Source of the DNA: Galerina marginata
Lineage: Eukaryota > Basidiomycota > Agaricomycetes > Agaricales > Galerinaceae
Assembly (NCBI GenBank): GCA_023014335.1
Contig: JAECYW010000014.1
Span: 1,178,001 to 1,242,000 of the forward strand
Length of the DNA: 64,000 nt
Direction: 5' to 3'
Shown here: positions 1 to 12,498 of the stretch, piece by piece
How positions within the stretch are numbered: position 1 is the stretch's first letter
How the letters are laid out: each line of letters begins with the position of its first letter
Position numbers and translations under genes: made by a program
The notes under the pieces: model-generated
What the model saw: the letters and a program-made list of their open reading frames with translations, nothing else
What the model was told of the DNA's origin: nothing
The model's database searches: none

Positions 1-509
1 CTCGTGAGATAGCACGGTTTGTCTCTTTCCGAAAAATTATTGGGTTCCCCTGTATTCTCTGCTGCGGAAGACTTGATGTGGTTTGGTGTGGGTTCGACGT
101 GTCCACTTTTTGTGCACCCAACACTGCCTGCAGGGCTTTCATTCAGATTTAGAAAGATTTGCGTAACGGGGTCTTACCTGCGAGGTTTTGGTCTTGCAGT
201 GGTTCGTCAAGATCTCCTTTTGAATCTGAAAGAGGCTCGGGGCATGTTTCTGGGCAAATCATCAGATGGTTGGCGAATTTGCAAGATGATCAACGTACCC
301 AGTACGACACAATTCTCTCTTGACTCGACAGGGCCATCGGAAATTTCTATTGTAGACAGAGGAGCCCCACTTGACTTTCCCAAGGCTTTCGCCTGAGCAG
401 CCCCTGATACATCACCCGGCGCTAGAAGCTTAAAACAGAGATAGAGGACAAGTAGTAAAACGATCTTTAAGCAAGCGAGGAAACTGAAGAAAGGTAGTAT
501 CTCTGCCAT
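1..509 (-). CDS. small single-pass membrane protein, partial (runs off the window)
   Basis: Three exons read on the minus strand: 509-299, 249-178 and 127-1, with GT-AG introns of 49 and 50 nt that keep one frame open to the window edge. The chosen ATG at 509 gives a strongly hydrophobic N-terminus (about residues 4-28, rich in L, V, F and C) that looks like a signal anchor. A polar tail follows, rich in S, E, P and D. I do not recognise the family. The frame is also open upstream of 509 from a non-ATG codon at 581, so a longer N-terminus from an upstream exon is possible. The C-terminus lies outside the window. Confidence 0.5.
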
Positions 510-1887
510 CGAGAGGAGATGGTCAGCGATTGAAAAAGTTGAAGAAATTAGAACATAGCGAACCTTAAAGCCATCGACCAAGTGTCAAGTCTTTAATGAA
601 AAGCAGACGAATTACGGAATACATGAGATACAATTCATCATGGACGCACACAGCAATGTGTTCAGCCCAAAGCCAGATACATCTTCCCTTCCACTCGGAA
701 CCAAGCAGGGGATAGACGGTCTCCGAGGGAACGTATGAGATTCATTAAACAAACAGAACTTTCTTGCAATCGAGATTCTTGAGTCATATTATGCAGTGAG
801 ATATTTATTGACAGCTGAAGCAGAAGCAGCGATCCGGGTGTGTAAATGAAACAAACCACATTGTCGATGACAAGAGAGGTCTGCACGTCAATGAATGTGG
901 GGTTTCAGGAGAGCATGGAATTCCCATTATTACTTGTGGCATGCACGCAACATACACGCACAAATGTGATTTCACAACGATTTAGCGACAGAGATTAACA
1001 TCTTTCGCATACCATCTAAAATAAACAACGTCAGCGTTCGATATAATCATCCTTCAAGCCATGAAGCGTTGGTTTAACATGTAAGAATGTCAAACCATCA
1101 AGATATCCACAACTTTCAAGGGGCTGTGTACGCAAATGAGAGAGGCGAAACATACCGCTCAACTGCCAGTCCAACAAACCAAGACCGTTTCCTTTCTTCC
1201 ACAATTTCCGAAGTAAATATTTGACGATTCAACCCAATTGAGGTCTAAAGCTCGCAGAATGGCCGGATGGCCGTCACGACTCACCTTCAATATGCCTACG
1301 CGTTAGAGGCTCTCTGGTCTTGACAGAGGTTATCGTAAACTGTGAGGGGTGCATAAGCGAGTGATAGCAGGCTCGCTTCCTGAATGGTCTGCCGACAATC
1401 CGTGGTATGCGGGGCGTAGTTCATAGCGATTGGGTAAATGTGTCGTACTCGACAAGTTCTCTGAGGATTATTTATTGGCGACGACACCCCAAAGATACAA
1501 GTCCAAACTGAAATTGGCCGGCCCTGCCCTGATTTAGTCGCTTTACCTCATGACTTGGCTTCAGCCTTGTTTCCGCTTTCTTGTTCCATGAATCATGGCC
1601 GCCGGTCGACTTCAGCGAGATATCCACCAATCTTCATCCGAGTCACGTACGCGTCGTTTACTCTTCTAATAGTATGTAGCTGATCTTTCCAATAGACCAT
1701 TTCTCAGAAATCAACAGTGGACGAAAAGGTTTGCGTACCAACCAACATGATCCATTATTCCCGCTTAGTATAGGCAGCGGCAAAGACGGAACCGCCCCCG
1801 ATATAGCTCGACAACAGTTGGACGACTCTGACAGTGGTATACTTCAAGTACGTGGCTTAGCGTTTTCAATAGTCGTTCACTTATCCC
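510..1887. other. intergenic, no gene seen
   Basis: About 1.4 kb between two divergently transcribed genes. Only short ORFs below 75 codons are present and none shows splice-supported extension or recognisable domains. It presumably carries both promoters; no convincing TATA box or repeat was identified. Confidence 0.5.
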
Positions 1888-4800
1888 ATGCACTTAAGCC
1901 AGTTGGTTAAGGCTGTGGTTCCCTCAACAGATATTTGCGATGACCATATGCCCGTTACAGGCGTGGCCCTTACCGAAGCTCCAATTACTTTCCTCGAAAC
2001 CTATGACGACGTCATGACATTTTACGAATTTCCGAGCAGACTTTTGATACACTATCAGGAGTCGGGTGAAATGGACCACCTGAACACAGCAATATCACTT
2101 CTCCGTCAAGGACGTGGATGGCTCCCCGTGGACAATGAAATATACCCCGCCCTGTTAGACAATCTTGGAATCGCACTGTGGAGCCGATACGAGCAAGGAG
2201 GTGAAGAAAATGACATAGACGAAGCCTTTTCTTCGCATGGACAGGCGATGGACATCCGACTCGCCACTCATCCTGATCAATCTAATTCCTTGAGCTTAAT
2301 TGCCAATGCGCATTTAGCACGGTTTGAACGACAAGGCCAGCAGAGTGACCTCGAGAAGGCCGTCCACTTGAATAGGGAAGCTCTCGGACTCAGACTACCA
2401 AACTATGTTGATAAGTCTTACTTCCTCAACAATCTTGCCAATACACTGTTTTCTAGATTCGAACACAAAGGTCAACAAGAAGATTTAGATGAAGCTGTCT
2501 CACTACTCCGGCAGGCTCTTGAGCTCTTTCCCTCATCCCACCCTTCACGGTCCTCCTGCCCCAATAACCTCGCTAACGCACTACGGACCAGATTAGGGAA
2601 TCAAACTGATTTAAACGAAGCCGTTTCATTGTATAGAGAAAGTCTTCAACTTCGACCCTTTCCCCATCCCCTTCGACCTAGTTCCCTCACTAATCTGGCG
2701 GGTGCTTTGGTGTCTCGATTTAAAGTAGGAAATGATCCAAAGGATTTGGATGAAGCCACCCTTTTGAGTAGAGAGGCCCTCCAACTCTACCCTACACCAC
2801 ATCCACTTCGCTCTGCTGCTCTTAATAATCTTGCAATCACTCTGCTGTCCAAATTTGAGCTGGAACGCCATCGGGGCATTTTGGATGAAGCAATTTCATG
2901 TAGTAGGCAAGCTCTCGCACTTCGGGCTCCACCACACCCTCGTCGACACCTTTCTTTGGATACCCTTGCAAACGTACTGACAGCCAAATTTAATGAGGAT
3001 GGCCAAGAAAGTGATTTGAAGGAGATTGTACTGTCAGGCAAAATGTGTCTTGCGCTTCAACCCCCAAACCACCCTGACCGACCTCGTATTTTCCGAAACA
3101 TGGGGCTCGTGGCCATGAAAGCACATTTAGCATTTCCTGAAAATACCCAATATCTGGAACTCTCAATTTCATTATTCTGTTTGGCGGCAGAATGCACCTC
3201 TCAAGTACCTGCTCAAAGGTATCTTAATGCAAAAACGTGGGCCTACCACGCAAACGTACACCACCATCCCTCGGCCTTGGACGCTTATGACACTGTCTTC
3301 CGCGTTTTACCCCAGTTCATGGCTCTCAACGCGGACGTTCAATTACGGCATGAAGCATTATCTATCGGCGGCACTGATGGCATAGCTCGGGAGGCGGCAG
3401 GGTGTGCTATCGCCGCTGGGAACTATAGCAAGGCAGTAGAATTCCTAGAGGCCGGACGAGCTATCTTTTGGTCTCAGTCCCTGCTCCTCCGTACGCCATT
3501 CGACCAGGTGCGGGTTGTGGCACCAGAACTCGGAAGCAAGTTGCAGTCCATTGCAAATGCACTAGAGCATGCAAGTCATCGAGATACATTCACCGAGGCA
3601 TTAAACAACCAAGAAAGGGCGGCATTGGAAAAAGAGGGAATCCGACTGGAGCGTCTTGATGCTGAATGGACGAAAACCCTTCAAGAAGTTAGGCGATTGA
3701 AAGGCTTTGAAGACTTCCTTTTGCCACGTCATTTATCTTCTCTGCAAGCAGCTGCGGCCCAATACCCAGTGGTGTTACTCATTTCCAACGATGACGGCAG
3801 CAGCTGCTTGATTATAAGGTCGACAATAGTTGATCACATCGCCATTCCGAGCTTACCGGCTGCTGAGTTGAAGAAACTCGTGTATTTGATTCAAGCTGCG
3901 GCTTCGCAGTCAGGAATCTCGCGCACCTCCATCATCACGGAAGTTTCGGACAACACGACGCAGACGGCCGCATATCCAGTAGCGATCCAGGACACTTTAC
4001 GAACTTTTATGGAACAGGCAGAGCAACGTGGTATGAGGTTTGAACAGCAGATACCTTCCGACAATATTTTCGAATCGGTTTTGAAGGTCCTGTGGACGGA
4101 AGTAGTAAAACCTGTCATCGATTTTCTGGACATCAAGGTCAGTGTCGATACACTTTATTAAATGATGTAATTTAATCCTAGCATTATTTCAGAAATCCAA
4201 AGAGCCACCAGTAGTGCAATGGTGCCCGACAGGGCTTTTTACTCTCCTTCCTATCCACGCAGCTGGTTGCTACAACAAAAACCTCGTCGTTGAATGTGCT
4301 TCTGACTTTATTATCTCAACCTACACACCTACAATCAGTGTCTTGTTACCACCTCCCAACTCGGAGGGCCCCACAACGCCGTCTGCAAGCAAACGATTTG
4401 AGATGATGGCCATCGTCGATGTCAAAAGGTTATCTTATGCGCGAAGGGAGTTGAAAAAAATCAAGACACGTGTGCCCGATGAGTCGTTAGTGCAACTAGG
4501 AACGCGAGATGCTCCAGCACTGCTGCAAACAATGTCCTCCTACCTCCCTACCGCGTCTATAGTCCATTTCGCATGCCATGGAAAACAGGACAAGCTCAAA
4601 CCACTTAACAGCGGACTTCTGTTGGAAGATGGGATCCTCACGATTCGCAAGATCATGCAGCATCCTTCCCCTCATGGATCTCTTGCATTCCTTTGCGCGT
4701 GCGAGACGGCGGTGGGAGACGAGCACCTTCCAGATGAGGCGATGAGCATTGGAGCCAGCTTGCTTTTTGCGGGATTCCGGCATGTGGTTGCTACAATGTG

Positions 4801-5053
4801 GTGAGTTCATGGCTTTTCCCCCTAGAAACCAGCGTCCAACGAAATCCCCACCTTCAGGGAGATAATGGATGCAGATGGACCTACCATCGCAGATGCCTTT
4901 TATGAGGAACTTTTCTTAGGCCCTGATGGGGAGCCTGCCCTTGAACCTGATATTGCGAAGTCCGCTCGAGCACTACACATCGCAGTCCAGAAATTGCGAT
5001 CCATGAATGCCCCGTTCCGCCACTGGGTGCCATTCATCCATCTGGGCAATTGA
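1888..5053 (+). CDS. TPR-CHAT domain protein (caspase-like fold protease family)
   Basis: Exons 1888-4137, 4193-4800 and 4858-5053 give 1017 aa in one frame. Residues about 90-400 hold tandem TPR-like repeats of about 45 aa, each starting with an N-N-L-A-x-x-L-x-S-R-F type helix (near 92, 139, 181, 226, 268, 313 and 358). The C-terminus (about 730-1017) is a CHAT domain: the HFACHG motif supplies the predicted catalytic His (about H879) and LCACETA the Cys (about C920). The ends FAGFRHVVATMW and FRHWVPFIHLG are typical of the family. CHAT is a clan CD peptidase relative of caspases and separases, and TPR-CHAT proteins are abundant in Agaricomycetes. No NB-ARC or NACHT module is visible, so the repeats may act as the sensor or scaffold. 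An N-terminal exon upstream of 1888 cannot be excluded. Substrate is unknown. Confidence 0.9.
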
Positions 5054-5212
5054 GTTGTGCAGTTTGTCGTTTCCGTACTGCCCTAATTCAGAAGAAGTAG
5101 GTAGTAATCGAGACAGGGAAATATTGGGGTATCTAGCATATACATTGTAGAAAAGGCAAACCGTCCCGTTTGTTTTTGCTTCTCTTTGGTTGTCTTTTTG
5201 TTGATATCATGT

Positions 5213-7261
5213 CTATTTGGGATCGTCCACAATTCGAGCCATCTCTTCTTCTTTCGCGCGATTTCTCCTGCCTCGGCATCGAGGACCAATGCGGATAGAA
5301 ATATAGACAAGCGGCAATGACAGCAAGGCCAAGCCGCTGAGGAGTACAAACGTCCAGCCAATGCCAACAGCTCTGACGACGAGTTCAATTACTGAAACGA
5401 TGAGTGCGCTCAGTGTGGAGCGAGTGATATTACTCTGCGTTATTACTACGTCAGTACTGGGCTTGAGGAAGAAAATGTTGTACTCACGCAGGCGGACACA
5501 GAAGAGCTTTGTCCTGGCATTAAATCAATCAGCAGAGTTTGGCTGGCGTTCATCACCGAGATGCCGATGTAACCAGCTACAAAAACGGTCAGTCGGATGG
5601 CCCGGGACTGATGAGAAAACGAGAACACACCGATAGCTTGAAGGATTAGAGGTCCAGCGAGGTTAACCTGCTTTTCAATGCACCAGCCGTAACCAGCACA
5701 GGTCGCCACCAGGAGAAGTATGAAGTATGGCATCAATCGAAGGCGAGCTTTCTCCAACGGAAAACTTTCTTCTTTGGTTAAATCGATACCGGACTCAGCA
5801 CCAGGATGTTGTGCTTCCGCGTTTTTCTTAAACCGCCGATAATCCAGGTCCAACATACGTCCAGTGATAGTACTTCCTAAAATCGTTCCGCCGCCGAAGG
5901 CCAAAAAGCACAGACCGATTTCGATCTCGTTCAAAGACGGGTAGGCTCGTGCGAAGAGGGAGGACACCGTCGCTAGGATGCCGTAGAACACCGCACATGT
6001 CAGGGCGCTTATAGCCAGGAGCACATCGACGTCGGGGTTCAAAAATAGGCGGAATGGGTTTCGAGGGACTTTTGGTCTTGGAGCTGAAGGAGCTTTGACT
6101 GAGGGTTTGTTACGTCCGATGATTGGTAGTACTGGTCGATAGATGATGAATAGGTCGTTACGTTTGCTGTCGGCAATCGCAGGTAATGTCTCTGGTTGAA
6201 ATCTAGACGGAAACAATTAGGCCCAAGATATTTTGGTACTTTCCTTGATGTCAAAGTGGAACTTACAGAATGATCACGATGAAGCAAATGGATGCGGCAA
6301 TGCATAGGAACCAAAAGATAGACCTTAATCAATGGTTGTTGCTGAATTTGAATTGCAGACCGTAAGAATAATCGACGAACCTCCAACCAAGTCGATCGGC
6401 CAGAACACCACCGATGACAGGGCCAATAGCCGGTCCAACCTATTTAATTTCATGTCATGGCCCCGTAAATTGCTAGAGTGAAGGAACTCGCCATAGGGCC
6501 GAGTGTGAAGATTCCAAAAAATCCACCTCGTTCTGCTCGAGTGGAAATGTCGCCGATTACACCAGCCCCTGGTTAAAGGAATATCAGACAAGTCATCAAG
6601 ATGTATCAATGGCAATATAGTACCGATTGCGATGGTGCTGGCAGACCCAGCAGCTTGGAAGCAGCGGAGGAACATCAACAGCCAATAGTCCGATGTCGGG
6701 ACAAGGGCGAGTCCAACGCAGGACAAAGATAAAAGAAGCAGACATGCTGCAGAAATGGGTCGTCGACCGACGTGATCTGATAGCGGGCCCCATAACATAG
6801 GCGCTAAATTCTTAACATCAGCCTATGTAAATCACTATAATGAGTAAGAGCGAATGCGTACCGACACCTTGCAAAACCATGTACATTGTAACCTAAATTT
6901 CAAGGTAAGAAAGATTCGAGGCGTTAGGGCCGCGGAGTACGAACAGTCAAATTAATCAATTCCGTCGATTTGTTGAATACTCGAGAAAGAGTGGGTATCG
7001 CAGGAAAGTAAACGTTGGCAGTCAGCGGACTATTGAATTAAGAACAATACCATGAGTAAACGCATCCTCTGGCAAAGCGACGACAACCCACCTGAACAAC
7101 CCAACGAACGAAGAAAAACAGACTATGAACCATTTCTCCCCTTTCGTGAACCTACTGACTTCCGCTACTAGCGCTGGTGGGGGCGACGGGGCTGCCTGAG
7201 CATCAGAGACTTGCTCTTGCGGTTCTTTCGTATCACTTCGTTTCTCATCGTTATCTGGCAT
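5213..7261 (-). CDS. MFS transporter, DHA1 drug:H+ antiporter type (QDR-like)
   Basis: Ten exons: 7261-7092, 7029-6945, 6892-6862, 6803-6624, 6568-6492, 6439-6381, 6323-6267, 6202-5631, 5576-5488, 5434-5213; 513 aa, normal for a 12-helix MFS carrier. The N-terminal 40 residues are polar and cytosolic. Recognisable signatures are SPLTANVYFPAIPTLS after helix 1, the motif A loop GPLSDHVGRRP, GPAIGPVIGGVLADRLGWR (motif C region), a central charged loop and MNASQTLLIDLMPGQ in the second half. The family exports drugs and small metabolites across the plasma membrane; the substrate here cannot be told. Intron 5 (6440-6491) begins with GC instead of GT. The gene converges with the TPR-CHAT gene (stops 160 bp apart) and diverges from the 7530 gene across a 268-bp shared promoter region. 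Confidence 0.92.
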
Positions 7262-7529
7262 CGTATAACATGGGGGTATGAGGCAGGCTCTTATCGAGCA
7301 AAAAGTATCGTGGATGTGGTGAGAAACCAACCTCGGAGCCGTAGGGTTTAATTTTAACCATGACACAAGTTCTAATAATAGATTTTTCGGACATTGAACT
7401 TCGGCTGGAGTCGGCTGGGTCCATCGGCTCGTACTTCCGTTCCAACTTGAACCTGAACTCTTCAACTTTTGACTTCACCTTAACTGGCCAGCTATACTCG
7501 AGTAACTTGTCTCCAGAAATCAAACAGTA
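7262..7529. promoter_or_regulatory. bidirectional promoter region between MFS transporter and 7530 gene
   Basis: A 268-bp gap between two start codons facing away from each other. Any promoter elements must lie here or in the 5' coding parts. No clear TATA box was found in either direction. Co-regulation is an inference from the geometry only. Confidence 0.4.
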
Positions 7530-9219
7530 ATGCAAAATTTCTTTGATATAGAACAGGATGCCGTCGACAACGATCGCGATGACCACAAAAGACGAAACGA
7601 ACACAATCAGGGCTCTCAACAGATATCTTCAACGTTCTCTAAATTTCGGAATTCTATTGGATCCTTGTTCTCTGGGCCTCCTGCGACGAAGACCGTATCT
7701 CGGTTGCGAAACGGCGATGACGAATCTGGTTACGTCGTTCTGGAACACGACGAAGCTGAGCGTAGCAGCAATGAAGTCGAATCAAGGCACTCTCGCGACG
7801 ATTGTGGATCTGACGAGGACGCGACGCCGACTGCCCAGGAATATTATAACCACAAATCGGATGACTACTGGACTGAAAAATCATCTTACCGCAGGCAGAA
7901 TCGGACGAGTCGCGTGTATATGCACTCAGACGCGACCGGGTCCATCGAGACAGCGCATACATCGACTCGATTTCCAGTCAAACGCTTCTTGCGTGGTCTC
8001 TCTCGTCCTCGACGCGCTTTCGAACAGAACCGTGATTTTGACCTTGATAATCCGATGACTGCTGCTCCCGTGGCGTACTCTGACAAGTTGCTCATGGCCT
8101 CTGCACCTCTAGCCTCCACTGCTGTTTTCCCGGTCTCTCCTTCGTTCACGACATTGGCCTCTGAAACCCAGACTCTTACCTCGAATACCCGATCCGGCGA
8201 ACTCGAAACGCCGCCTTTGACTCCAGATTCTTTCAAGAACCATCTTTTGCCCTCTCTTGACCTGCCTTCGGATTCTTTCGATTCTATTCTGGCTAGATAC
8301 CGTTCTCCGTTCGAGCCGCGGGCCTCGGATGACTTTCATTACGCGAAGGAGGACGACGACGACGATTTACTATATACCAGCTCTCGAATCTCAGAGGTCC
8401 GGGAGGGCAAAAAACCTGAGCGTTTTATTGTATGTTCGTCGTCCCACCATTTTGCACCGTTTAATTTTCGTATACTCACAGGCCGAAAACGATGTTTTTG
8501 GGCGTCAGACGCCCGATGCTGCTGGGGACTCTGCGGCTGTAATCGACGATCCAGACGAATGGTACGGCCTGGAATATACCCTGGAAGTGAGCTCTAGAGA
8601 CCGGCAGCCTTCTCAAACCCAGTCTTTCTCTGCGGGCGAGCATTCTAAGGTCCGAACTATGGCGGACATATAACTTCTGTTGACTAAACGCTAATTTTCA
8701 TATCGTTTTTCCAGAGCCGCGAATCTTGGGCCGCCATTCATCGAGGCTGCATTCACCCGTTTTTCGAGGATGAAGACTATCATCAATGGAAGAACTGGCA
8801 TCGCTTCTTGGATCGCCAGGACGAGAAAAAGCGACTTAGAAGAGGCTACGAATTCAAAGCGCGCTCGAAAAACCTTGCTTGGTTGTATGTGGACGAAATA
8901 AGGACAAGAGACGTTTTGCACTGGCAGAAGGTTTGATGTTGTTCAACTTTCGCGTCTCCGGACCGATCTTATTTTCTTCTAGGAAGTGTTTGGAGTCGTC
9001 GCAAGGGATGTTAAGGAACGACTGCAGTACATTATAGAACGTCGCCCTGTCAGTGTTTTTGTCGATTCGTATAATTCCTTATCTTGATTTCTTCATATTC
9101 AGGATCCATTTCGGCCCACAGGACAACACCATGGCGGCTGGTATCTCAAACGGTCGCGTTCATTGGCTTGCTTACGAGAACTGGAACCGAGAGGGTCCAT
9201 CACAGGCTCGGAGAATTAA
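7530..9219 (+). CDS. hypothetical protein with disordered N-terminus and conserved basic/aromatic C-terminal region
   Basis: Exons 7530-8429, 8482-8649, 8715-8930, 8983-9048 and 9103-9219 splice in phase to 488 aa. The first 300 residues are low complexity (S, R, D, T rich, with an acidic DDDDD run near residue 280) and look disordered. Residues about 355-450 are compact, rich in W, H, R and E, with repeated W-x-x-W/H spacing and a likely amphipathic helix around the LAWLYVDEIRTRD segment. I do not recognise a named domain. The donor after exon 2 is ambiguous: a stronger GTGAGC site at 8587 would delete 21 codons and also stays in frame. It starts 268 bp from the divergently read transporter. 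Confidence 0.75.
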
Positions 9220-9761
9220 CTTGAAACAAACATACTTGACAGCGGCGCGATAGGAGCAGGAGTATTCTGGATGTACTCACGACGATTTTCTTTCAATGGA
9301 TGGCGAAGTTATTGTACCAGATTACCAGTACATAGAAATGGCAAAATAGGACCCTCTTTCTCCGTTCATTAAGCGTTAAGGAGAGGTTGTATCCGGACTG
9401 AATGAAAAAAAATTGTCTCCGAGGGTCAGCCACGAGGCACAGCATCATTCTTGGCGTGCCTCCTTGCTCCCACCCTTGTTAACGCCCTGATTTCCCTTCT
9501 GTGAAGCCTTCACTTTTATACTTATTACTTTCATCCACCCGCCGTCAGACGCCTTTGGGCCTCGTTATCCGCCTCTTCGCTCTCGTTATCACCACCAGCT
9601 ATTCAGCTGCCCCACATTCGTTACTTCTTAAGCCAGCCCTTCGCTTTCTTCTCGTCGTTGCTGTCGCTACGGACCCCACGTAGCCACCCTTCTCAGCCAG
9701 TGACCTCTTTCTCGTTGCACGCTGCTGTAATTGTTGCTGTACGACGTGTTCTTTATATACC

Positions 9762-10377
9762 ATGTCTCGCTCAGGTGAGCCTTTGCGTTGTCGGGAGACT
9801 GTGCAGGATCGCGCAGAGTTGTTGACAATGCCTACTCAGGTCCTCGTGTGCACCGCTTGCCCCATCGTACCGATTTCAAGCTGATCCCTGCACCTCTCGG
9901 TACGTGTTTAGAAGTTCAATTCAAGTTCAAAGGAAGCTTATCTTGCGACTTGCAGACCTATCTTTACCCCTGGTCACGGAGAAATCGCCTCTCCCAGCCA
10001 TCATCGTAACTCCCTGTTCCCCGTCGTCCACGCACGACTTCTCGATCGCCTTCCTTGCCGCGCCCGAGAAGCCGTCCCTCCGCCAGCGCCTCTCCGTCTC
10101 GTCGGCCAAGGCATTCGCGTCTCCGAGCTTCCGCCTGCGCACTATCATCTTCCTGCTCCTGGTGCTCTTCATCCTTGTCTGCCACCTCGTCACCCACAGC
10201 CTGGCGGCACGCCAGCCGCATTTGGAGATTGCCGTGCAGACGGGCGAGGCACATGTTGTCGAGGGCTCGTTTAGGTGGTTCGAGTTTGGCTCGTTGTTCG
10301 GGAGGCAGACCCCTGTTGTTGAACATGTCACGCGGGAGTTTGTCGCTGCACCCAATATAGTCGGCGCACGACGGTGA
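9762..10377 (+). CDS. small single-pass membrane protein
   Basis: Three exons (9762-9774, 9840-9899, 9956-10377) give 164 aa; the first exon is only 13 nt and encodes four residues plus one base. Residues about 86-104 form one hydrophobic helix rich in I, L, F and V, preceded by a basic stretch (LRQRL, FRLRT), so a type II orientation with a short lumenal or outside tail is likely. The region around the helix is GC-rich and codon use looks like a real gene. I do not recognise the family. The protein lacks a cleavable signal peptide. Confidence 0.65.
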
Positions 10378-11264
10378 GACCGTCCTCTGTGTGCTGTGTC
10401 GGGTAGAGGGTTAGAGGTGGAGGCGTAGACGTTGTGGTTGTCGGTGATTACCTTCGTTCGACTATTACATTATACCAGCTCCTTTGACCTTGCTTCAATC
10501 CCATTAGCTTTGTTCGATAAGCTTGGGGGATGGAGCAAAGTCGGGGACTTACTCCCTGGATTTCAACACGATGGAATTTTGAGCATTTGCTGCTCTAGAG
10601 ACCGTTCTTAACTTATTGACGTTATATATACAAAAGATGTGTTTTTGATATCGATGACGATGACACCACGCATCGAAGCTGCCAAACACCCTCTATCATG
10701 ATCGCTGGCGCTGGCGCCATGGCAGGATCAGCGCCGCCACCGTCTTCGAATTCTCCTGTCGAGCGCTACTCAGAGGTTTTCTTTCCCAGTGTCGGCGGTT
10801 CCGCGAGGAACGATCACTGGCAGGCACGTCAGGTCTCGTCGACTTTTGTAAGGTAACTTAGCAGACTGACTGTCCATGAAATGGTGGATTACCAGCTCTT
10901 ATCAAACCTCTAAAAGATAGCGGCGTCTGGAAGGCCTGATTGTTTGATAACTAACGAACATTCAGCGCCGCTCCTAACATCAAGACGTCAAGTTAGAGAA
11001 CGAGTTTGGCATCATTATTGCTGATAATACAGGCCTGGTCTGTTTGCATCAGACGACGGACTGGCATGTCAAGTCCTTGGGTACTATCACGCTGATAATC
11101 AGAGAGTCAGATAAGTTGAAGGACGTTGGCATGCGTGTCATTCGTATCAGTTATAACCTATGGTATTTTTGACCAAGAGGTTGACCGTTGTTCGTGATAA
11201 TGAGCGCAAGTTTTGAATCTATTTTTAGCCAAACACTACCTTGACCAACACCGCCATGATCTTT
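10378..11264. other. no complete gene; one possible orphan exon
   Basis: A 54-codon open frame at 10698-10859 starts with ATG, is GC-rich and ends in a GTAAGG donor-like site, so it may be a first exon. No downstream exon continues it convincingly. The rest shows nothing coding. Confidence 0.3.
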
Positions 11265-12182
11265 TCCCTGACTGGCCTCTAGACATTACTGAGAGGATAA
11301 TCCAAGCACTTCAGTACGACCTGGTCCCCTTGAAATCATGCTCGTAAACCCGCCGCGAATTTCCTCCTCTGTTGTAAATTCATTTGAGTCTTTCGCCCCA
11401 ACGAAGCTCTCTCTTTGGGCCGCACAACGTCAGGGCCTCCGACGCAACATCATATCGTTCGAATGGCTGCTGGAGAGCAATCCAGGTATTGCTGGGTATT
11501 TTCAGAATTTCGTATACCAAATCGCGTACCAGGACTTCGACGATGCTTCTAATCTGACCAAGTTTCCGGCTGGATTGGACCGCGCTTTGCCAACCGTTAC
11601 GGGAATCCTTAGAGCACGTTCTATGGTCAGGTTAGAAATTTCCGACCTCAAAGCCTTCCCTATCGCCGTATTCCTTCCCTTGCGTTGACCTCATCGAACT
11701 CACTGTTATTTGCATTGACAACGCCATGCCAGTGGACGGATTCCCACTTCGTTCGTTCACTCACTGTCGCAGCCGGCAGAAATGTTAGGTGACTTTTGTT
11801 CCAAACGGTCTAATGGCCACCCAGCATTCAATTTCCACATCCTCCGGTCATTGAACGTAAAAGTGGATAAACTTCGAGCTTTGCCAGTGGTCAACCAGTG
11901 GTTCATGCGTTTCTGAAACAGGCCGAGAAGCTAGAAACCCTTGAACACATTGGTATGTGCTCCGTCTCCCATTTTCTGTATTCTGGATCTGAAAGTATCT
12001 TCCTTAGAGAAGTTAGTTTTCAAACAGCTCCGCAGGTAATACTTAAATCGCTTATTTGTAAAACCAAGTCTGGTATAACATGGATAATCGAGGATGAGCG
12101 CTATGCGCTCAAACAACGAATGTTGCGGATAGGCGCCGTACCGCTTCTCTGGCATTCCTGGTCTGTGCCGGTCCCCTGCTAA
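11265..12182 (+). pseudogene. decayed F-box/LRR-like gene
   Basis: Pieces of one protein lie in order but in different frames. 11278-11330 encodes an F-box-like start (DITERIIQALQYDLVPLKSCS) closed by a stop codon. 11338-11688 encodes a segment resembling the part after the F-box in Agaricomycete F-box proteins (F-x-x-LLESNPGIAGY...). At about 11680 the frame breaks: reading one base later continues as PCVDLIELTVICIDNAM, the leucine-rich part. 11898-12182 carries a last fragment. The frame breaks and in-frame stop fall where no intron of normal length can remove them, so this is most likely a pseudogene. Confidence 0.55.
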
Positions 12183-12498
12183 GCCACTCGTTGCCCAGAC
12201 GTTCCTCCTCGAAGTCCCACTGTAATTTATTTTAAATTTACGGACTCATCGCAGTCCTTTCGCCCTCATAATCACGAGCGCTTACGAAGTTCACCATTAG
12301 TCATTGATCACCTACTCTCAAGTTTCAACCGTCCCCGTTCGCTCGGCGTTTCCTTTTTTGATTTCCTTTCACTTCCTCTCCTTGTTCAAATTTTTATCTT
12401 CCAAGTTCTCCGTCACTTTGAGAATGATATTGTCCTCCATAATGTCACTGCACAGTGCCAAGCTGTATTGACAACTGCTAATAAGCTACATAAAAAAA

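Noticed and set aside
207..581. The 124-aa minus ORF taken as a complete protein
   Set aside because: It starts at a non-ATG codon and its last part runs through an intron; the spliced model with ATG at 509 fits better.
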